Assembly: GCA_035765195.1 (NCBI GenBank) | Contig: DASTYC010000020.1 | Location: forward strand, 60,367-124,366 | Source: CALAED01 sp035765195 | GTDB taxonomy: Bacteria; Actinomycetota; Actinomycetes; Streptosporangiales; Streptosporangiaceae | Direction: 5' to 3' | Length of the DNA stretch: 64,000 nucleotides | Shown: positions 38,927 to 46,673 of the stretch, one piece after another | How the letters are laid out: each line of letters starts with the position of its first letter | Position numbering within the stretch: position 1 is the stretch's first letter | Notes under the pieces: model-generated | Told to the model about the DNA's origin: nothing | What the model saw: only the letters and a program-made list of their open reading frames with translations | Databases searched by the model: none | Translations under genes and position numbers: made by a program

Positions 38927-39275
38927 TAGAGGTCCTACTAGAACCCGTGACCAAACGGGTGCCCCCTAGTAGCACGTCCAAAGTACTCACAGGATCTTTC
39001 CCCGACAGGGGAAGGGTCCTGTTTGCGTTCTGGGGTGTGGAGGCGGTTGTATCGGCCGCCGGAACGATAATGTTCTTCACGTCGTGGTACTTCAGGGCTT
39101 CGAGCATGGCGTAGAACGCGGATTCCGAACACGTGACATTTTCGGTGAATACCTGATCGAGCGTGAAACCTTCACGTTCGGCATAGTCGGCCAATTCCCG
39201 CCTGATGCGCTGGGCGTCATCATTCTGTTCGCCACTGCTCGCGACACGCATATAGCCGTAGATTGCAGGTCGCAT
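38862..39275 (-). CDS. Small serine-recombinase-like protein, C-terminus read from tRNA-Asn antisense
   Basis: 137 residues. The N-terminal half resembles the resolvase/invertase catalytic fold: AIYGYMRVASSGEQNDDAQRIRRELADYAEREGFTLDQVFTE... ALKYHDVKNIIVPAAD. In active enzymes the motif is Y-x-R-V-S; here it is YMRVAS, so the catalytic serine position is Ala followed by Ser, and the later arginine-rich helices are missing. It is therefore probably not an active recombinase. The last ~30 residues are encoded across the hairpins and the tRNA, and the stop lies within the tRNA. ATG at 39275 has a good AAGGAAT site. Divergent from the XRE regulator. Similar short frames occur in actinomycete integrative elements (inference). 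Confidence 0.6.
   Translation of the reverse strand: MRPAIYGYMRVASSGEQNDDAQRIRRELADYAEREGFTLDQVFTENVTCSESAFYAMLEALKYHDVKNIIVPAADTTASTPQNANRTLPLSGKDPVSTLDVLLGGTRLVTGSSRTSMAPATGLEPVTCRLTAGRSAD
38935..38972 (+). terminator. Hairpin just after tRNA-Asn
   Basis: Nested stem: CTACTAG (38935-38941) with CTAGTAG (38966-38972) enclosing ACCCGT (38943-38948)/ACGGGT (38955-38960). Starts 9 nt after the tRNA. Could be the tRNA terminator or part of an integration site. Confidence 0.5.
38991..39020 (+). terminator. Second hairpin after tRNA-Asn
   Basis: 13-bp stem (with G-U pairs) AGGATCTTTCCCC / GGGGAAGGGTCCT, loop GACA, followed by GTTTGCGTT. Strong terminator-like structure on the plus strand, lying inside the minus-strand recombinase-like ORF. 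Confidence 0.55.
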
Positions 39276-39497
39276 TGGATTCCTTCCGGCGTCTGGATAC
39301 CGGCCTGACGGCGGGCTCGGGGGTCCTTACGCCGCCAGGCCGGTGTACAGGCCAGAAAAGCCGGTTGACCTGCGAAGGCCCAGAGCAGAGGAGGGGTAGA
39401 AGAGACGCAAAAGAGAGGCGCCGGACCCTCTGACCTGGGCAAATAGGCCCTGGGTGGCTATGGTGGGTAGTCCCCTGAACCCCCGGAGGAAGAGCGC

Positions 39498-40664
39498 ATG
39501 GCGAGTAGGCGCGTACGGCTCGCCCAGCGTCGCAAATCGGCGGGCTACAGCCAAGAGAAGCTCGCCGAGCGCTTGGGCGTTGAGCGGTCAACCGTCGTGC
39601 GTTGGGAGACGGCCGAAAGTGAGCCGCAACCGTGGGTCCGGCCCAAGCTTGCCGCCGCGCTCAAGGTGACGCCTGACGAACTGCAGGCACTCCTCGATGA
39701 CGTGACGATCATCCAAGCCAAACCAAGCGAGCGCATGAGCTACGTGCTCGAACACCCGTCATCGGCCGACTTGGTGTCGGTTGCCTATCTGCACGAGCGC
39801 ATCCGTCAGCTTGACGAGCAATACGACAAGGCGCCCTCGACGGCGCTGCTCGGACCCGCTGGTCACGTCCACGGTCAGGTGACGTTCCTTCGAGACAACG
39901 CCACCAATCCCCGCGTGCGGAAGGCTCTATTTGAGGTGGGGGCCGAGTCAGCCACGTTCATGGGACAGCTCGTCTGGGACGTCAGCCAGCGGCGGGACCA
40001 CACAGCTCCCATCGCTTACCTCGATGACGCGGTGACCGCAGCCCGCCAGATACGTGATCCGTGCACGGAGGCGTATGCGACGCTGCGCAAGGCATTCGTC
40101 GCGCTCTACGGCGAGAATGACCCGAGGAAGGGCATCACGCTCGCTGCCCAAGCGGCCGAGGTTGCCGAGTTGGCCAGCCCGTCGCTCGCCGGACTGAGCT
40201 TGCTCCATGTGGCCGAGGGGTACGCCATGACCGGCGATCTCAAGGCGTGCGAGTCGGCGCTCGGCAAGGCCGAGGCGCAGTTCGACCGAATCGGCAGCGA
40301 CGACATCGCCGCCGACTACTACACGATCAACGAGTTCAACCGCTTGAGCGGCTCTTGTTACCTCTTCCTCGACCTGCCGGAACGGGCGGAGCCGATCCTG
40401 CACTCAACCGCCAAAGCGCTCACCGCGAAGAGGAAGAGTCAGGCCATCGCCCTGGGCAACCTCACCCTGTCGCTGATTCGCCAGCACAAGCTGGACGAGG
40501 CAGCGGCCACCATGCACCGGACGATTGACGCCGTGGAGCTGACACTTGGCGGCGGCGGTCTTAACCTGGCGTTTGCCGCTGGTCGAGAGCTTCGCGAGTG
40601 GCGGCACGAACCGTGGGTGCAGGACATCAACGATCGCCTGCTGGCGCTCATGGCGGCGATCTAG
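39498..40664 (+). CDS. XRE-family regulator with TPR-like C-terminal domain
   Basis: 388 residues. HTH at about 8-60 (LAQRRKSAGYSQEKLAERLGVERSTVVRWETAESEPQPWVRPKLAAAL), then a helical repeat region (ITLAAQAAEVAELASPSLAGLSLLHVAEGYAMTGDLKACESALGKAEAQFDRI; LPERAEPILHSTAKALTAKRKSQAIALGNLTLSLIRQHKLDEAAATMHR). Such proteins are very common in actinomycetes and often sit in accessory regions. ATG at 39498 is preceded by GGAGGAAG. The MTHFS-like gene begins 15 bp after the stop, so the pair is probably co-transcribed. Confidence 0.88.
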   Translation: MASRRVRLAQRRKSAGYSQEKLAERLGVERSTVVRWETAESEPQPWVRPKLAAALKVTPDELQALLDDVTIIQAKPSERMSYVLEHPSSADLVSVAYLHERIRQLDEQYDKAPSTALLGPAGHVHGQVTFLRDNATNPRVRKALFEVGAESATFMGQLVWDVSQRRDHTAPIAYLDDAVTAARQIRDPCTEAYATLRKAFVALYGENDPRKGITLAAQAAEVAELASPSLAGLSLLHVAEGYAMTGDLKACESALGKAEAQFDRIGSDDIAADYYTINEFNRLSGSCYLFLDLPERAEPILHSTAKALTAKRKSQAIALGNLTLSLIRQHKLDEAAATMHRTIDAVELTLGGGGLNLAFAAGRELREWRHEPWVQDINDRLLALMAAI

Positions 40665-40679
40665 TGATAGTGGTAAGGC

Positions 40680-41408
40680 GTGGCGAACATCGACCAGGCC
40701 AAGGACGCCGTTCGAGACCGGGTCTGGCGCCTGCTTGAACGTGCAGGCGCGGTGCCGGAAGACTCGTACGGCAAGATCCCCGGCTTCGACGGTGCGGAGG
40801 CAACGGCTGAGCGTCTGGCTGAGCTGGACGTGTGGGAGCGCGCTCGCACGATCAAGGCAAACCCTGATTGGGCGCAGCTACCGATCCGCACCCGTGCGCT
40901 TAAAGATGGCAAGCTGCTCTACATGGCCGTCCCCAAGATGGCCAGCCTCCGACCGTTCTTTCTGCTTGATCCTGCTTCACTCGATCTCCCGCTCGAGCAG
41001 GCCGCTGAGAAGAAGGGCGCTGCCCAGGTCGCTCGCCGTATTGGCGTCGAGGACATGCGCCCCATCGACGTCGTGATCTGCGGCAGCGTCGCCGTCAACC
41101 GATCGGGTGCCCGAATCGGAAAGGGCGCCGGCTACTCAGACCTTGAGGTCGCCCTGCTCATCGAAGCCGGACTCGTGACAGACGAGACGGTCATCGTCGC
41201 CCCCGTCCACCAGCTCCAAGTGGTCGACGAGGAGATTCCCGAGACAGGACACGACTTCAGCGTCGACCTGATCGTCACGCCGGACGAGGTGATCGAGTGC
41301 CGGGACCGGCGCCGGCCCGTGGGGCTTGTCTGGAAGGACCTCACACCGGAGAAGATCGAAGCGATTCCAGTGTTGGCGGCGCGGGCGGGGCGTTCGGCGA
41401 GCGGATAA
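40680..41408 (+). CDS. 5-formyltetrahydrofolate cyclo-ligase-family protein
   Basis: 242 residues with the MTHFS fold: VWRLLERAGAV at the start, MAVPKMASLRPFFLLDP, IDVVICGSVAVNRSGARIGKGAGYSDLEVALL (family hallmark G..GaG..D) and APVHQLQVVDEEIPETGHDFSVDLIVTPDEVI. Canonical members make 5,10-methenyl-THF, but these longer island-borne forms may act differently; the ATP-binding Lys/Arg region at the N-terminus is not obvious. GTG at 40680 follows GGTAAGGC. It pairs with the XRE/TPR regulator, an arrangement that I recall from other actinomycete islands. Confidence 0.8.
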   Translation: MANIDQAKDAVRDRVWRLLERAGAVPEDSYGKIPGFDGAEATAERLAELDVWERARTIKANPDWAQLPIRTRALKDGKLLYMAVPKMASLRPFFLLDPASLDLPLEQAAEKKGAAQVARRIGVEDMRPIDVVICGSVAVNRSGARIGKGAGYSDLEVALLIEAGLVTDETVIVAPVHQLQVVDEEIPETGHDFSVDLIVTPDEVIECRDRRRPVGLVWKDLTPEKIEAIPVLAARAGRSASG

Positions 41409-41727
41409 GTTCGGATGGCGAGCCACCCCACCATCGGCATCTGGGGTATCTGCCCCTGCCATCCCTCGGTGCCTTGATGCTGCCTCTCCAGCCTCTCCAT
41501 ACCCCAGGAGGAGCATGCGGGACCGACTCGCAGCGTCAGCGGTTTGCCCTGTGTCATCCGGCTCTGGCCGCGTCCGGCCAAGACTCCCCGCAACCATTGC
41601 AACACGTAGCGCGTCCAACTAGTTAACGGAGCTTCTGGCGCTATTCGGCCTCACCTTAGCCACTGAATGACCCGCGAGGTCATTCGAACTGTTAAGTGCA
41701 GCGTCGACAACAACCAAGGAGAAGCAA
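41409..41727. other. 319-nt stretch without a convincing gene
   Basis: Composition is mixed. A 35-codon frame at 41515-41622 has a fine AGGAGGAGC site but an unconvincing product, so it is not called. The AT-rich tail leads into the ribosome site of the zinc-ribbon microprotein. Confidence 0.5.
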
Positions 41728-41904
41728 ATGCCGGAAACAGAGGTCTACTACTGTGGTCACTGCCGCCGTCAGCAAGGGACGAATCAGGGGATATTCTGTA
41801 TCTCATGCAGTGATCAGTGTCGAACAGTCTCGTGGTACACCGATCGAGAGGCGGAGGCTGACGCACTACGCAAGTTCAAGCAGTTGAATCCTGGTAAGGC
41901 ATGA
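41728..41904 (+). CDS. 58-residue zinc-ribbon microprotein
   Basis: Small frame with an excellent AAGGAG 7-8 nt before ATG 41728. The product starts MPETEVYYCGHCRRQQGTNQ and has four cysteines as C9-x2-C12-x11-C24-x2-C27 plus Cys31, a treble-clef or zinc-ribbon spacing. The C-terminal half is charged (TDREAEADALRKFKQLNPGK). Function unknown; DNA binding or protein-protein contact are typical for such ribbons. Base composition is lower GC than the core genome. Lies between the MTHFS-like gene and orphans of the island. Confidence 0.65.
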   Translation: MPETEVYYCGHCRRQQGTNQGIFCISCSDQCRTVSWYTDREAEADALRKFKQLNPGKA

Positions 41905-41947
41905 CATCACAGTTGTCGTGCCATGGTCGGCTCACTGGAACTCCGGC

Positions 41948-42523
41948 TCAAGCCAAGCCATACGTTTCAAGTATTCGTCGCCATTGGCGTACTACTTCCA
42001 GTTCTTCACCGGCGTGATCTCGGGAAAAACGAAAGAACACCATACCAGCTAGTCCGTTGGCTTCGAGTAAGTCAGCTTCGTCCTCGCGCCAATTACGAGT
42101 CTCGGCCCACTCTATGGCAGTCTGCGGGTACCCAAGTAGCCGGCCTCGTGTCCGATTATCCTCATCGGGAGCATTTACAAACTCTTCAACCAGGCGAGAG
42201 TCTTTGGATACAACGGCGAGGGTTTCAGATTCATTCCCTGAAAAGTGGTAGGCGAGACCCAGCTCGTCGAGAAAAGCGCCTAGCTCATGTTTATCGTCGG
42301 CCGCAGATTCGAGCTTGGCCGGATCGCCGGTCCAATGGGCGGCACTTACGTAAGAGACTGGTTTAATGCCAACTAACGACAGGAACACCTGCTGCTTCTC
42401 TATTAATGGGTTGGCCCCCACGACAAAGGTAGCTGTGAAGAATGGACTGTCTTTGATCAGCTTAGCCTTGGCGAGCAGTTCTGGTGAAGCTGAAGGTATT
42501 GAATGTTGAAGTGGGTTAGGCAC
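41948..42523 (-). CDS. Hypothetical protein, low-GC orphan
   Basis: 191 residues, no family recognised. Looks soluble: PNPLQHSIPSASPELLAKAKLIKDSPFFTATFVVG at the start, an aromatic/charged middle, C-terminal RNWREDEADLLEANGLAGMVFFRFSRDHAGEELEVVRQWRRILETYG. GC is near 50%, clearly below the surrounding genome, so recent transfer is likely. The GTG at 42523 lacks a clear ribosome site. It is convergent with the zinc-ribbon microprotein. Confidence 0.55.
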   Translation of the reverse strand: MPNPLQHSIPSASPELLAKAKLIKDSPFFTATFVVGANPLIEKQQVFLSLVGIKPVSYVSAAHWTGDPAKLESAADDKHELGAFLDELGLAYHFSGNESETLAVVSKDSRLVEEFVNAPDEDNRTRGRLLGYPQTAIEWAETRNWREDEADLLEANGLAGMVFFRFSRDHAGEELEVVRQWRRILETYGLA

Positions 42524-42665
42524 AATACGTTTTCTCGTCTATTGATTACAAAGTATGCACCCTTAAGCTCACTGACGTCAATATCGATTGGAAGGCAGTA
42601 TACATTTTCGCTGCCACTTGTCGCAGCCGATCACTTAGCTGGGAAATGCTCAAGGAGATGAGCGC

Positions 42666-43295
42666 ATGGACACACAGAATGCATGCGAGCATGATTACGG
42701 TTACTGGTATATGCACTACGGTGCAATAGATGACCGAGGCGCTGAACGCTCCCGAGATATGCGGGAGATCTATAAGTGCGCAAAGTGCGGCGATGTACGC
42801 CTAGGTGAAGATGACACGTACTACGGCCACGACATGGACACGAAACAGGGTGAGCCCAGCCGTTTGGACTATGATCAGATGGCTGAGTACGAACGCCTAC
42901 TCTCCGAAAATCTGACTGGTGCGGAACAAGCGGCAATGCGGGAACGCGATCCTGAGGCATATGAGGCATGGTCTGATGCCCAAATGAAGCACGTGCCCAT
43001 GCCTTTTTGGCAGAAGCCGGACATCAACGGTCTACGAGAAGGTGATTGTGTCAGGCTGACGCGGAGCTTCAGAGGTGAAAGGTTGAGCTTCGACGCTGGG
43101 CGCACGGGGGTCGTTCTCATCTCAGATACATCGCCAGGACAGATTCGGGTCGCGCGGGAAACTGGGCTCTGTGAGGTTGTCATAGAGGGGCCGGATGGAG
43201 GTCTTATCGGAGTCCTCAGGGACGACATCGAAAAGATCACAGGTCGCCGCCGCGTCAGCTATAACGGTGACTACTTCAGGATCACTGACAATTAG
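42666..43295 (+). CDS. Hypothetical protein with N-terminal zinc-ribbon-like Cys pair
   Basis: 209 residues. Begins MDTQNACEHDYGYWYMHYG and has CAKCGD at about residues 38-43, forming a possible CxxH...CxxC metal site with the first Cys-Glu-His. The C-terminal 90 residues (INGLREGDCVRLTRSF, LSFDAGRTGVVLISD, IEGPDGGLIGVLRDDIEKITGR) resemble a small SH3-like or KOW-like beta barrel. No family name. ATG at 42666 has AAGGAG. Low GC relative to the core genome. Confidence 0.65.
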   Translation: MDTQNACEHDYGYWYMHYGAIDDRGAERSRDMREIYKCAKCGDVRLGEDDTYYGHDMDTKQGEPSRLDYDQMAEYERLLSENLTGAEQAAMRERDPEAYEAWSDAQMKHVPMPFWQKPDINGLREGDCVRLTRSFRGERLSFDAGRTGVVLISDTSPGQIRVARETGLCEVVIEGPDGGLIGVLRDDIEKITGRRRVSYNGDYFRITDN

Positions 43296-43370
43296 GAAAA
43301 GTAACCCCGCTAAGTATTGATGTTCGTGTTGGTGGTGCGTTACATCCGGTTCAACATCACCGCAGGATGC

Positions 43371-43665
43371 TTACGCTCGGACGCCGGTTTCTCGGAGAGC
43401 TCGGTGCCGGAATTCCTGCACAGCGGGCTCACGACTCCACGGCTCTAGACGGGCGGTGAAGTCTTGCAGGTAGTCCAGAGATCGCCTGGATGCGACGTGT
43501 TGAAGGACGTCGATGGACTGGTGGCCGAGGATTAGGCCCTCGTCGAGATGGCCAGGCTTGCAGGTGGCCGCTGCCGACGATGGCGAGACGCATGCCATAG
43601 GAACGGACGAACCGGCTGGTGGGCATGGCGGCCTGGGTGTTCCAGCGGAGCACCTGGTTCGGCAT
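43371..43665 (-). pseudogene. Remnant of an XRE/TPR-type regulator, frameshifted
   Basis: Two overlapping minus-strand frames give consecutive pieces of one protein: 43665 downwards reads VLRWNTQAAMPTSRFVRSYGMRLAIVG, then after a frame change the other frame (to 43371) reads HLDEGLILGHQSIDVLQHVASRRSLDYLQDFTARLEPWSREPAVQEF. The latter is the characteristic C-terminal TPR end of actinomycete XRE regulators. The HTH part is missing. Evidence of decay in the island. Confidence 0.6.
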
Positions 43666-44320
43666 ATTCAGGTCGCAACTGACGGAGTCGGGTTCGCCAC
43701 CTGGTCCGTCGCCCGCGCCAAGGTCGGCAGACTACTCGTCTCCGCTAAGCCGTCGCAAGGCGAGCAAGAAGCCGCCTTCCTCACGAGTTACGCCGCCGCC
43801 GTGCACTAGCACCGTGGCAGGACCGGTAACAGTGGCGGCACGAGTGTGTAGGCGCCTAGGAACCAGGCTGCGAATGCGATAGGGCTAGCACAGCGGCGAA
43901 GACCATACTCACGACAGTTTCGACGCTTTGACTGGCGTCTATTACTTCCAATCGACGGTAGTACTTCTGCTCGGCCAACACGTGTTTGAACTCCATGTAA
44001 CTGAGGCGATATTCTGCAGATCACCTCCACGTGGCCACTAAACCCCTTCTGGAGGTAATGGATGGCGACTACATCCCTTAGGTCTATCAGAGTCAATGTG
44101 CCTAGCTCTGCTATATAGAGAACTGTCCTCACGCCAGCAATAGCGTAGGCTGATTGGACCGCCATGAGGTGCTTCTTGCTAGGTCCGATCTCCACCTGTT
44201 ACTCCAGTCGGGCGCGGCTGCACCTGTATCTGTGTATCGTTGTACCTGGCTCGGATTGTTGCTGTCTCGCGACCGCTGCCGGAGTGGTAATACCCCGGAA
44301 CCAGAATCTGCGAGTGCCGC
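43666..44320. other. Gene-poor stretch in the island
   Basis: Low-GC sequence with only one weak open frame (43806-44195, listed separately). No tRNA, repeats or recognisable domain. Confidence 0.4.
43806..44195 (-). CDS. Possible small protein of unknown function
   Basis: 129-residue frame with GGAG 6 nt before GTG 44195. N-terminal half (MEIGPSKKHLMAVQSAYAIAGVRTVLYIAELGTLTLIDLRDVVAIHYL) is plausible protein; the C-terminal half is Arg/Cys-rich and may be out of frame. No family recognised. Low confidence; could be spurious. Confidence 0.3.
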   Translation of the reverse strand: MEIGPSKKHLMAVQSAYAIAGVRTVLYIAELGTLTLIDLRDVVAIHYLQKGFSGHVEVICRISPQLHGVQTRVGRAEVLPSIGSNRRQSKRRNCREYGLRRCASPIAFAAWFLGAYTLVPPLLPVLPRC

Positions 44321-44827
44321 CTACATATAAAGTTCTCGTGTTGTCTTCACCATTGCAGGCGTGAATTCGTCTGCGCTGTCCACGATCCTCTCTTTAAGCT
44401 CTTCGAGCGTAACCCAGCGGATCTCGCTTACCTCTTCGGAGTGTAATTTGAATTCCGTACTGCGCAGGACACATCCTTCAAAGACGCTAATGAATTGATT
44501 GATAATCTTGTCGCCCGATCTCGTTTGCAGCAATAACTTGCCAATTACTTTTAAAGGAATACTAACGCCGATCTCTTCTGTAAGCTCACGCGCAGCCGCA
44601 ATCTCATAGGTTTCGCCTTCATCGACATGTCCGCTCGCGGCATTCGTCCAACGACCCGGATAGAGCGACTTGCGGGCGCTGCGCTTTTGCAAGAGAAGGT
44701 TTCCTTCTTCATCGCGTAGTACGATCTGCGTCAACCGATGGTATGCGCCATTCGCCCATGCTTCCTGGCGCGTAGAGGCATCGATAGGACGGTCGTGCAT
44801 GTCAACAATTTGGATTCTATCTGTCAC
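44321..44827 (-). CDS. Nudix hydrolase, foreign base composition
   Basis: 168 residues with a complete Nudix box GHVDEGETYEIAAARELTEEIGV at about 67-89 (GX5EX7REUXEEXGU). The N-terminal part (YHRLTQIVLRDEEGNLLLQKRSARKSLYPGRWTNAASG) places it near the IDI/YfcD-type branch that hydrolyses nucleoside-diphosphate derivatives or similar compounds; the substrate is unknown. Codon use is AT-tolerant (AAA, ATT, TTA-like) with ~47% GC, unlike any neighbour, so horizontal origin from a lower-GC bacterium is likely. Upstream 44828-44890 is very AT-rich. The IS3 remnant adjoins. Confidence 0.9.
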   Translation of the reverse strand: MTDRIQIVDMHDRPIDASTRQEAWANGAYHRLTQIVLRDEEGNLLLQKRSARKSLYPGRWTNAASGHVDEGETYEIAAARELTEEIGVSIPLKVIGKLLLQTRSGDKIINQFISVFEGCVLRSTEFKLHSEEVSEIRWVTLEELKERIVDSADEFTPAMVKTTRELYM

Positions 44828-44924
44828 ATCGCCTGGTTTTTGTGATGCCTTTCACTTCTATATTACTACAGGTCCCCTTGTTTTAGCTACTCATTTAATA
44901 TTGAGTGGACGTTTGGAGTTCGGC

Positions 44925-45180
44925 TGAACTGACCAGGGTTTCGTGCACACTTTCCGAGTTAGGAAGGATGGCGCGATGCCAAGCAGGTCCGACGCGGGCA
45001 CCAAGGCGAAGGCGATCCGGCTGGTCCGGGATCATGCCGGTGACTACGACACCGAGTGGGCTGCGATCAAGGCGATCTCGGGCCGGCTGGGGATGAGTGC
45101 GGAGACGTTGCGCAGGTGGCTCCGGCAGGCCGAGATCGACGCCGGTGACAGGTCGGTGTCGGCCGTCAGCCAGCGTGTCA
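44925..45180 (+). mobile_element. Truncated IS3-family element (left end and start of orfA)
   Basis: Starts with TGAACTGACCAGGGTTTCGT (44925-44944), an IS3-type terminal repeat. An orfA-like frame from ATG 44976 reads AKAIRLVRDHAGDYDTEWAAIKAISGRLGMSAETLRRWLRQAEIDAG, the IS3/IS911 HTH_21-type domain. It stops resembling transposase around 45177 and no orfB or right end follows, so it is dead. Confidence 0.75.
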
Positions 45181-45267
45181 CCTGGTCCGAAGTCCGAAGC
45201 TGTGGCGTGCCCCGCCCGGCTAAACGACTCCACCCACAGCGTCACCACCACCCACACCGCGCACCGT

Positions 45268-45273
45268 CTACAA
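45268..45273 (+). promoter_or_regulatory. Probable -10 of TIR gene
   Basis: TACAAT, 7 nt before the ATG at 45281; spacing fits a leaderless transcript. Confidence 0.5.
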
Positions 45274-45280
45274 TTTGGTC

Positions 45281-46012
45281 ATGAGTAGGTGCACGGCCCC
45301 TGTCAAGGGCCATCGAACCGCCAGCGGACGAGCAGCCTGCCCTTCATGCGGCGGCCGAAACTACGGGTACTACTCGCCGTCTCCGACCTACTCGCCGTCG
45401 AGCTACACGCCGCGCAGCAGCGGTGGAGGCGGCACGAGCGGTGGGGGTGGGGCCATCGGCGGCAGGACGCGGCCGAGGTGGTCGCCGAGCAGCTCGGCCG
45501 TGACCTACACGCCTGATCAAGTCCGTGCGCTGACTCCTTACCGGCGCACGGTCGAGTTGCGAGGTCAGCAGCCTGAACTTCGCGACCTCTTCCTCTGCCA
45601 TGCGTGGGACGACCGGCGCGGTGTTGCTACGGAGCTACACGACCTGCTCGAAGCCGAAGGCGTGTCGGTCTGGTTCAGCGAGAAGGACATCCTGCTCGGC
45701 CAACCGTTCATGCGAGAGATCGACAGGGGCCTGGCGAAGTCGCGGGTTGGTCTCGTCCTCATTACCCCTGCGCTGCTAAAACGCGTCAACAATCGGGGGG
45801 TCTCTGACAAGGAGCTCTCGGAGCTTCTGGCACGCGACCTGCTAATTCCTGTCGTACATGAGGCGACCTATGAAGACGTCCGGAAAGTCAGCCCATTGCT
45901 TGGCTCCCGACACGGGTTGCACACGGCGGAAGATTCGATGGAAGTCATTGCCACCAAGATCGCTGAGCTGGTCGCACTTAATGACGAGCTGGTATCCGTT
46001 GGGAGCGACTGA
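45281..46012 (+). CDS. TIR-domain protein with N-terminal zinc-ribbon-like motif
   Basis: 243 residues. N-terminus MSRCTAPVKGHRTASGRAACPSCGG has Cys4, Cys20, Cys23 and His11 as possible zinc ligands, followed by a Ser/Gly/Tyr/Pro-rich linker (about 28-70). TIR domain from about 102 to 230: RDLFLCHAWDDRRGVATELHDLLEAEGVSVWFSEKD, with Glu134 as candidate NADase glutamate, then GLVLITPALL. Bacterial TIRs commonly degrade NAD+ or make signalling nucleotides in antiphage defence; here no sensor partner is adjacent. The ATG at 45281 has TACAAT upstream. The next plus-strand space to 46182 holds nothing convincing. Confidence 0.85.
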   Translation: MSRCTAPVKGHRTASGRAACPSCGGRNYGYYSPSPTYSPSSYTPRSSGGGGTSGGGGAIGGRTRPRWSPSSSAVTYTPDQVRALTPYRRTVELRGQQPELRDLFLCHAWDDRRGVATELHDLLEAEGVSVWFSEKDILLGQPFMREIDRGLAKSRVGLVLITPALLKRVNNRGVSDKELSELLARDLLIPVVHEATYEDVRKVSPLLGSRHGLHTAEDSMEVIATKIAELVALNDELVSVGSD

Positions 46013-46182
46013 GGACGACCTGGCCACGGCGCTAACGTCGGACTAGACGAGGCGAGCCGCAAGACGCACAAGATCAACCTTTGGCGTGACCGCGCGCCGA
46101 ACGCGTCCTAGGTTGAACCTTCCAAGCACGTCGCGCAGGCGTTCTAGCAGGTCAGAGCGGGTTCTGCTCGTTGAAGTACGCT

Positions 46183-46635
46183 CTAAGCCTCACGCCCAGG
46201 ACGCGGCCGCATTCTCACGCCGCGCTCCAAGAGCCGGTTCCGTACCGTGTCGGAGCTGACCTCCAAGTGCATGCCAACCTGGGCCAGTGACCAGCCGCCT
46301 TCGTAGAGCCTGGCTGCCTCTTCAATTTGGCCGGACGTGAGACCCGCCCTGCGCATGGGGACACCGTGGCGGTGAAGGATCTTGCTCACTGTCTGCCGTG
46401 CGATCCCAAACTGCCGGCCGAGCTGGTAGACCGTCGCTCCTGCTTCGTAGGCGGCAATCAGTTTCTGTGCCTGCTCCTCCTGGAGTTGCTTGGCACGGCC
46501 CGGACTCTGCGCGCGCTTCGGCTGAACCGGTGTTGACGGGTCAGGTAGCTGGCGAAGCAGCGCCTTCAGTGCCCTGAGCTGGTGCTTTACGTTGTACTCA
46601 GTTGACCTCAGGGGAGCCACGCGACACGTCAACAT
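46183..46635 (-). CDS. Double helix-turn-helix protein, recombinase-like DNA-binding region
   Basis: 150 residues. Two helix-turn-helix units of the Hin/Psq-like type: QAQKLIAAYEAGATVYQLGRQFGIARQTVSKILHRHGV and TSGQIEEAARLYEGGWSLAQVGMHLEVSSDTVRNRLLERGV. N-terminus is basic (RALKALLRQLPDPSTPVQPKRAQSPGRAKQ). No catalytic domain is present; such proteins are typical of mobile element debris or of regulators. Start ATG at 46635, no clear ribosome site. Minus strand, downstream of the DUF234 ATPase gene (38 bp). Confidence 0.65.
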   Translation of the reverse strand: MLTCRVAPLRSTEYNVKHQLRALKALLRQLPDPSTPVQPKRAQSPGRAKQLQEEQAQKLIAAYEAGATVYQLGRQFGIARQTVSKILHRHGVPMRRAGLTSGQIEEAARLYEGGWSLAQVGMHLEVSSDTVRNRLLERGVRMRPRPGREA

Positions 46636-46673
46636 TCTCGGGCGTTTGTCTCAGCGGGATTCGGGCGTGGCCT

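Noticed and set aside
41515..41622. 35-codon ORF with an ideal ribosome site
   Set aside because: Product (Ser/Arg/Ala-rich) shows no pattern, and the reading frame is open in antisense too; the site alone is not enough.
43513..43809. Plus-strand frame of 98 codons
   Set aside because: It is the complement of the regulator remnant and has no independent support.
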